Source: Streptomyces bacillaris
GTDB taxonomy: Bacteria > Actinomycetota > Actinomycetes > Streptomycetales > Streptomycetaceae
Reading direction: 5' to 3'
Assembly (NCBI RefSeq): GCF_003268675.1
Contig: NZ_CP029378.1
Coordinates: 930,001 to 994,000, forward strand
DNA length: 64,000 bases
The notes under the pieces are model-generated. The model ran no database searches and was not told the DNA's origin. It saw only the letters and a list, made by a program, of their open reading frames with translations. Position 1 is the stretch's first letter; the number at the start of each line of letters is the position of its first letter. Below are positions 58,882 through 64,000 of the stretch, piece by piece. A program made the position numbers and the translations under genes.

Positions 58882-60407
58882 CCCACGTTCACAGCACCGC
58901 TCCCCGGCCCGGGACGGCCGGGGAGCGGGACCCGCTGCGGGCACCGATCAGCACCCGCGTCACGGTCGACGCACCGGGGTCCGGGGGCGCCGCCCTCTCG
59001 GAGGCGCTCGGCGCACTCGGCCTCACGCCGGAGGCCCCGGGCACCGGCGCCGCCGCCCCCGTCGCGTACTGCGCCCTGCTGCTCGGCAACGAGGCGTACG
59101 GGGCCGAGCCCACGGCGGGCCTGGACCGCGAGCGGATCCGGGAAGCCGCCCTGGCGATGGCGGCAGCGGGCCGGGGCCGGCTCGTCCTGGTCACCGACGC
59201 GACGGGCGAGACGCACACCGGGACCGACCCCGACCGGCACGCCCGGCTCGCCGCCGACCGGGCCTGGTGGCAGCACCTGGTCACCGAGGTCGCCGCGTAC
59301 GGGGTCACCGGCAACACCGTGGTCACCGGCTACTCCCCCGACCTGGGCCACCGCCTCCCCGAGGCGGCCGAGGCGGGGCTGCTCCGCTATCTCGTGCAGC
59401 GCCGTCCCACCACGGCGGCCGATGTGGCGGCCACGGTCGCGTTCCTGGTCTCCGAAGGGTGCTCGTACCTCGTCGGCGAGACGGTCCCGGTGGACGGGGG
59501 CGCGGGGCTCGGCCAGATCCCCTCCCTGCCCGCCGGGCCGCCGCCTGCCGCCGCCCCGCGCCCCAACGCCCCTCAGGAACCACAGCAGTTTGAGCCGGTC
59601 ACCGGCCAGGACCTGCTGGGCCACACCGTCCTGGTGGCGGGGGCCAGCAGCGGCATCGGCCGGTCCGCCGCCCTGCACCTGGCCGGGCGCGGGGCCGATG
59701 TGGTCCTGGCCGCCCGGCGGACGCAGGCGCTGGAGGAGGTCGCTGCCGAGATCGAGGCGCTGGGCCGGCAGGCCTGGACCCTGCGCTGCGACCTCTCGGA
59801 CCCCGAGGACGCCGCGACGCTGGGCGAACGCGCCTGGAAGGCGGCCGACGGGGTCACGACGCTGCTGTACGCGGCCGGGCACCTGGGCTTCAGCGCGGTG
59901 GGCGGCGACCCGGCGTCGGCCGCCCGGACCTTCGCGGTGAACCTGCACAGTTTCGTCGCCGTCACCGAGTATCTGACGGCACGCTGGCGGGAGGAGAGGA
60001 TCCCGGGCGCGGTGGTCGGTGTCTCCTCGGTCAGCTCAACGCTCAGCCCGGTGGCGGGGCTGGAGTACTACGGGGCGAGCAAGGCCGCGATGGCCCAGTA
60101 CATCCGCTGCCTCGCGGTCTCGGTGGCCCGCCACGGCATCCGCGCCAACTGCGTGGCCCCCGGCATCATCGAGACCCCGATGGGCGACGCGGCCGGACCC
60201 GAGCACCGGCGCGGCTGGATCAGCCGGATCCCCGCCGGGCGGGTCGGACGGCCGCCCGAGGTGGCGTCGGTCCTCGGCCATCTGCTGAGCGGCTCGGCCG
60301 CCCGGGTGACGGGGGCGGTGCTGCGCGTGGACGGCGGCTTCGGACTGGGGGACGTGGCGCCGCTGCGGCCGGGGTTCCCGGAGCCGTTCGAGGGGGCAGC
60401 CCAGTGA
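58878..60407 (+). CDS. two-domain SDR: degenerate N-half and active C-half
   Basis: The 509-residue protein contains two SDR-like halves. Residues 1-225 resemble an SDR that lost its N-terminal dinucleotide loop and Y-x3-K (only the central strands and the C-terminal SEGCSYLVGETVPVDGGAGLG remain), so it is probably structural. A Pro/Ala linker follows. Residues about 245-495 form a complete FabG-like ketoreductase with GASSGIG near residue 255, Y398-x3-K402 (YYGASK) and GAVLRVDGGFGLGD. It overlaps both neighbours by 4 bp. The inactive half may organise the ketoreductase or the neighbouring synthases. Confidence 0.86.
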   Translation: MTHVHSTAPRPGTAGERDPLRAPISTRVTVDAPGSGGAALSEALGALGLTPEAPGTGAAAPVAYCALLLGNEAYGAEPTAGLDRERIREAALAMAAAGRGRLVLVTDATGETHTGTDPDRHARLAADRAWWQHLVTEVAAYGVTGNTVVTGYSPDLGHRLPEAAEAGLLRYLVQRRPTTAADVAATVAFLVSEGCSYLVGETVPVDGGAGLGQIPSLPAGPPPAAAPRPNAPQEPQQFEPVTGQDLLGHTVLVAGASSGIGRSAALHLAGRGADVVLAARRTQALEEVAAEIEALGRQAWTLRCDLSDPEDAATLGERAWKAADGVTTLLYAAGHLGFSAVGGDPASAARTFAVNLHSFVAVTEYLTARWREERIPGAVVGVSSVSSTLSPVAGLEYYGASKAAMAQYIRCLAVSVARHGIRANCVAPGIIETPMGDAAGPEHRRGWISRIPAGRVGRPPEVASVLGHLLSGSAARVTGAVLRVDGGFGLGDVAPLRPGFPEPFEGAAQ

Positions 60408-61222
60408 ACTCGGCCGCGGAGACCACCGGCCTCCCGGCCGCCGCCCTCGTCGCCGGGGCCTCCTCCGGGATCGGTGCCGCCGTCGCCCGCCGGCTGGCCG
60501 CACGCGGACACGCCGTGTCGCTGGTCGGGCGGCGGGAGGCGGAGCTGAAGGAGGTCGCGGAGTCGATCCGTACGGGCGGGGGGACAGCGCTCCCACTGGC
60601 CCTGGACCTGGCGGAGCCGGGCGCCCCCGCCGAGGCGGTGGCCGCCACCGCCGCCGCGCTGGGCCCGGTCGGGGTGCTGGTGTGCAGCGCCGGCGCCATC
60701 CGGCTGGCCGCGATCCATGAGACCGAGGAGCGGCACTGGGAGCGGCAGGTGCGGGTGAACCTCACCGTGCCGTTCCTGCTGGCGCGCGAGGTGCTGCCCG
60801 GGATGCGGGAGCGGCGCCATGGCTGGATCGTGAACATCGGTTCGGGCGTGGGCTCGGAGGTGGTGCCGGGCAGCGGTGGCTACGGCGTCAGCAAGCACGC
60901 CGTGGAGCGGCTGACCGAGCTGGTGCACGAGGAGAACCGGGACCTGGGCATCCGCGCGGCGACCGTCGCCCCGGGCTGGGTCGCCACCCGGCTCGCGGCC
61001 CGCCCCGCCGATCTCGGTGTCCCCGAGGACGAGGTGCTGGACGCGGAGGACATCGCGGACACCGTCGCGTGGCTGCTGGACCGTCCGGCCCGGATGAGCG
61101 TGGGCCCGCTGGTCCGCGTCGAGCCCACGGCGAGCCGGGCCGCCGCCGGTGACGCCATGACCCGCCATCTGACCCGGGCCCGCGCCGGGAGCGCCGGACC
61201 GATCGCCAAGGAGAGCCGCTGA
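60404..61222 (+). CDS. short-chain dehydrogenase/reductase 4 (ketoreductase)
   Basis: The 272-residue SDR has VAGASSGIGAAVA, CSAGA in place of NNAG, Ser in NIGSGVGS and Y160-x3-K164 (YGVSK). It carries a C-terminal extension (RAAAGDAMTRHLTRARAGSAG) beyond the usual fold. GTG start at 60404 overlapping the previous stop. It is the fourth SDR gene; macrotetrolide clusters have four KR genes, in line with separate stereospecific reductions for the two enantiomeric nonactate series. Confidence 0.87.
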   Translation: MNSAAETTGLPAAALVAGASSGIGAAVARRLAARGHAVSLVGRREAELKEVAESIRTGGGTALPLALDLAEPGAPAEAVAATAAALGPVGVLVCSAGAIRLAAIHETEERHWERQVRVNLTVPFLLAREVLPGMRERRHGWIVNIGSGVGSEVVPGSGGYGVSKHAVERLTELVHEENRDLGIRAATVAPGWVATRLAARPADLGVPEDEVLDAEDIADTVAWLLDRPARMSVGPLVRVEPTASRAAAGDAMTRHLTRARAGSAGPIAKESR

Positions 61223-62922
61223 TGGGCAGGACCACCCTCATCGAGCACGACGTGCCGGTGGAGATGCGCGACGGGACGGTCCTGCGGGCCGATGTCTGGC
61301 GCCCCGCCGACGGGCCGCCCGCACCGGCCGTGCTCTTCCGCACCCCGTACGGCAAGTCCGCCCTGGGTCTTGCCACGTTGACCCCGGCGCAGTGCGTGGA
61401 CCGGGGGTACGCGGCGGTGGTGCAGGACACCCGGGGCCGGTTCTCCTCGGAGGGCGCGTGGGCGCCGCTGGACTGGTCGCGGGAGGGACCGGACGGGTAC
61501 GACACCGTCGAGTGGACCGCCGAACAGCCTTGGTGCGACGGGAACGTGGCCATGGCGGGCACCTCCTACCAGGCCATCGTGCAGTGGCTGGCCGCCATGG
61601 AGAAGCCACCGCACCTGCGGGCCATCGCACCCACCATGTCCACCTCGGCCCCGTTCGACACCGAGCAGTTGGGCGGTTCGCTGCGGCTGGACCACCTCAC
61701 GAGCTGGCTCGGTCTGACGGCGCTGGAGTGGGTGCAGCGCCGGGCTGCGGCGGGCGATCCGGTGGACGGGGCGGTCGTGGCGGAAGTCGTCCAGCTGCTC
61801 ACGACCCCTGAAGTGCCGCTGCGCCGCTGGCCGTTGTCGTCGATCCTCGACTTCGAGGGGTTCCCGGGGCGGCTGCGGGACATCTTCGCGGGCCGGGTCG
61901 CGACGGTGGCCGACTACCACCTGGGCGAGGTGGGGGTGCCGACGTTCTCGGTGGGCGGGTGGTACGACGTGTTCTCGTACGGCACGATCGAGCTGCACCG
62001 GGCGATGCGCGCCCAGGACCCGGTGGCCGGACGGCACGAGCTGGTGATGGGGCCGTGGGTGCACTCCGGCCAACTGCCGCAGGTGCAGGGCGAGGTGAAC
62101 ACGGGTCTGTACGGCTCGGCGCAGGGCGCCCGGCTGGCCGATCTGCACCTGGACTTCTTCGACCGCCACCTGCGACCGGCCGGGGAGGGCGCGGACCAGG
62201 AACTGGGCGGGGACGTACGGTACTTCCTCTTCGGCGACGACACCTGGCACCGGGCCGCCACCTGGCCGCCGCCCGAGGCCGTCGACGCGTCCTGGTATCT
62301 GGCGGGAGGGGACGGGGACGGCCGCCTGCTGCCCGAGGCGCCCCAACTCCCGGCTTCGCAGGACACGTTCACGTACGACCCCGAGGACCCGGTGCCCTCG
62401 CACGGCGGCCGGGTGCTCCAGCTCGGCCGACTGGTGGCGGGTCCGCACGACCAGTCGCATCTGGAGGCCAGGCCGGACGTGCTCTGCTACACCTCCGAGC
62501 CGCTCACCGCGCCGCTGGACGTGGTCGGCCGACAGCGGCTGCGGCTCCGCTTCGGTTCGGACGCGCCCGCCACCGCCGTGGTCGCCAAGCTCACCGACGT
62601 CCATCCGGACGGGCGTTCCCTGCTGGTGGCCGAGGCGAGCCTGCGGCTGGAGGCGGAGGGGGACGGCCCGGCGGACGAGCCGTTCGATGCCGATCTGCTG
62701 CTCGGGGACACCGCGTGGCGCTTCGCCCCCGGCCACCGGCTGCGGGTCCACGTCACCAGCAGCAACTTCCCGCATCTGGACCGTCATCCCAACGTTCCGG
62801 GGCCGATCGGAGAGGCGGACCGCTGCTGCCCCGCACGGCAGTCGGTCTGGTACGGCGGCCCGTACGCGAGCGTGCTCCGCCTCCAGACCCTGCCCGCGCC
62901 GGACGCCGGGGAGGCCCGGTGA
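61222..62922 (+). CDS. CocE/NonD-family hydrolase (S15-like)
   Basis: The 566-residue protein is of the X-Pro dipeptidyl-peptidase-like CocE/NonD family. The N-terminal alpha/beta-hydrolase part has VEMRDGTVLRADVWRP, VQDTRGRFSSEG, nucleophile S115 in AGTSYQA, and later VGGWYDVFSYG (acid) and MGPWVHSG (base His). The C-terminal beta-sandwich (residues about 320-560) is complete. The family takes its second name from the nonactin cluster, which supports the pathway assignment. It may hydrolyse or transfer acyl groups. It overlaps the SDR stop by one base and the ligase start by 4 bp. Confidence 0.88.
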   Translation: MGRTTLIEHDVPVEMRDGTVLRADVWRPADGPPAPAVLFRTPYGKSALGLATLTPAQCVDRGYAAVVQDTRGRFSSEGAWAPLDWSREGPDGYDTVEWTAEQPWCDGNVAMAGTSYQAIVQWLAAMEKPPHLRAIAPTMSTSAPFDTEQLGGSLRLDHLTSWLGLTALEWVQRRAAAGDPVDGAVVAEVVQLLTTPEVPLRRWPLSSILDFEGFPGRLRDIFAGRVATVADYHLGEVGVPTFSVGGWYDVFSYGTIELHRAMRAQDPVAGRHELVMGPWVHSGQLPQVQGEVNTGLYGSAQGARLADLHLDFFDRHLRPAGEGADQELGGDVRYFLFGDDTWHRAATWPPPEAVDASWYLAGGDGDGRLLPEAPQLPASQDTFTYDPEDPVPSHGGRVLQLGRLVAGPHDQSHLEARPDVLCYTSEPLTAPLDVVGRQRLRLRFGSDAPATAVVAKLTDVHPDGRSLLVAEASLRLEAEGDGPADEPFDADLLLGDTAWRFAPGHRLRVHVTSSNFPHLDRHPNVPGPIGEADRCCPARQSVWYGGPYASVLRLQTLPAPDAGEAR

Positions 62923-64000
62923 GCGACGGCCTGGACCTGGACATACTCGACCCGGCCTCCGCCGCCGTACCGACCGCCGAGCAGTGCGTCCTGGGCCCCC
63001 TGCTCAGACGGCGGGCCGCCGCCACGCCCCGGGCGCCGTACGCGCTGATGCCGGACGGTGAACTCTGGACGTACGAGCGGACCCTCCGGGAGACCGAGGA
63101 GACCGCCGCCGCGCTCCAGTCGCTCGGGGTCACGCCGGGGCAGCTCGTGCTGAGCTGGCTGCCGAACGGGCCGGACGCGCTGCGCGTCTGGTACGGGGTC
63201 AACGCGGCCGGGGCCGTGCTCGTCCCCCTCAACATCGCCTACCGGGGCGCGATCCTGCGCCAGGTGATCGCGGACAGCGGGGCCGAGGTGCTGGTCTGCC
63301 GGCCCTCGCTGGCGGCCCGCCTGGAGGAGCCGTACGGTCCGGACGAGGTCGGGGCCGTACGTACGGTGGTGCTGCTCGCGGGCCCCGAGGACACGGCCGA
63401 CGAGGTCGAGGCGCTGGCCGCACGGCTCTCCGTACGCTTCCGGGTGGAGACCGGACTGCGCGGTGGACAGGCGGAGTTCACGGAGCCCGTACCGGCTCCG
63501 CAGCCGTGGGACCCGCAGACCGTCATCTACACCTCGGGAACGACCGGTCCGTCCAAGGGCGTTGTCTCCTCCTACGCCCACCTCTACAGCAGCTGCACCG
63601 CCGCCTTCCACGGGATGGCCGGACCCGAGGACCGCTATCTGCTGCAACTGCCGCTGTTCCACGCGGGCGGCACGATCGGCGCGTACGGGATGCTCGTGCA
63701 CGGCGGTTCGGTGACGGTCGTCCCGGCCTTCACCACCAGCGAGTTCTGGCCGCTGATCCGGCGCACGGGGACGACCCTGTGCACGCTGCTCGGGGTGATG
63801 GCGACCTATCTGCTCAAGCAGCCGCCGCTGCCGCAGGACACCGGGCATCCGCTGCGGGCGGCCTATGTCATCCCGTTCACCGAGGGGGCGACGGAGTTCG
63901 CCAAGCGGTTCGGGGTGTCGGCCCGGGCGCTGTTCAACATGACCGAGGTCTCCTGCCCGGTGCTCTCGGCCCCCGACCACCACCCGGGCGTCCCGATGCA
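62919..64000 (+). CDS. AMP-dependent acyl-CoA ligase, 3'-truncated by the window
   Basis: A GTG at 62919 (GTGA overlap with the hydrolase) opens a frame that remains open to the window end; 360 codons are visible. The protein is an adenylate-forming enzyme: the AMP-binding P-loop TSGTTGPSKGV starts at T205, and NMTEVSCPV near the end of the window occupies the position of the YGxTE motif. The C-terminal subdomain is outside. It should activate a carboxylic acid as its CoA ester, such as nonactic acid-like monomers (NonL-like), for the ACP-free synthase. Confidence 0.88.
   Translation, partial: MSDGLDLDILDPASAAVPTAEQCVLGPLLRRRAAATPRAPYALMPDGELWTYERTLRETEETAAALQSLGVTPGQLVLSWLPNGPDALRVWYGVNAAGAVLVPLNIAYRGAILRQVIADSGAEVLVCRPSLAARLEEPYGPDEVGAVRTVVLLAGPEDTADEVEALAARLSVRFRVETGLRGGQAEFTEPVPAPQPWDPQTVIYTSGTTGPSKGVVSSYAHLYSSCTAAFHGMAGPEDRYLLQLPLFHAGGTIGAYGMLVHGGSVTVVPAFTTSEFWPLIRRTGTTLCTLLGVMATYLLKQPPLPQDTGHPLRAAYVIPFTEGATEFAKRFGVSARALFNMTEVSCPVLSAPDHHPGVPM

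Noticed and set aside
60880..62787. 635-codon minus-strand frame opposite the hydrolase gene
   Set aside because: Shadow of the SDR and hydrolase genes; no recognisable domain.
1..64000. CRISPR arrays, transposases, integrases or phage genes
   Set aside because: I saw no regularly spaced direct repeats of CRISPR size and no transposase or integrase motifs in the window.

Overview
The window is high-GC actinobacterial DNA, almost certainly from a Streptomyces chromosome. The evidence is strong GC bias at third codon positions, many GTG starts, dense ATGA/GTGA translational coupling, rare TTA codons, and actinobacterial gene neighbourhoods (ethylmalonyl-CoA genes next to psd-pssA, a kinase fused to a solute-binding domain, an Ada-AlkA fusion). 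Fifty-two protein-coding loci are called. Two of them carry a one-base frameshift, and two run off the window ends.

Layout. 1-10.3 kb: housekeeping and accessory singletons (partial hydrolase, aldo/keto reductase with divergent LysR regulator, MFS exporter with a beta-sandwich tail, SRPBCC protein, radical SAM protein, secreted aminopeptidase, GNAT acetyltransferase, frameshifted HEAT-repeat gene). 10.6-21.5 kb: butyryl/ethylmalonyl-CoA metabolism, with a duplicated 3-hydroxyacyl-CoA dehydrogenase and a TetR regulator, then an operon of ccr, ethylmalonyl-CoA mutase, a CitE-like lyase, a MaoC hydratase and an acyl-CoA dehydrogenase. An Mrr-like protein and a GNAT protein lie between the two blocks. 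21.7-23.2 kb: psd-pssA phosphatidylethanolamine synthesis. 23.3-27.8 kb: SpoIIE-type phosphatase, a lipoprotein, and a Ser/Thr kinase with an extracytoplasmic amino-acid-receptor-like domain. 27.9-32.8 kb: a complete leftward liv-type ABC importer operon, headed by an apparently truncated PucR-like regulator. 33.7-44.9 kb: glycerate kinase, Nudix, orphan VapB-like protein, sirtuin, [2Fe-2S] protein, a yybP-ykoY manganese riboswitch with a TMEM165/GDT1 transporter, ogt plus ada-alkA alkylation repair, macrodomain, ThrE exporter, CrtI-like oxidoreductase and an inositol-phosphatase-like enzyme.

45-64 kb is the specialised-metabolite region. It starts with an orphan response regulator that lacks the usual phospho-acceptor residues, coupled to an enoyl-CoA hydratase-family gene with a TTA codon, then an ABC exporter. 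From 49.4 kb to beyond the window end runs a largely translationally coupled operon: five ketosynthase-like proteins (three with intact catalytic triads, two with altered active sites), four short-chain dehydrogenase/reductase genes, a fused class I CoA-transferase, a CocE/NonD hydrolase and an acyl-CoA ligase. No acyl carrier protein gene is visible. Five KS, four KR, a CoA ligase, a NonD-type hydrolase, an enoyl-CoA-hydratase homologue and no ACP is the known composition of the macrotetrolide (nonactin) ACP-less polyketide synthase, so this is most likely a macrotetrolide-type cluster, or a close relative that also has a CoA-transferase. The upstream ethylmalonyl-CoA genes could supply CoA building blocks (methylmalonyl-, propionyl-, succinyl-CoA), but that link is an inference.
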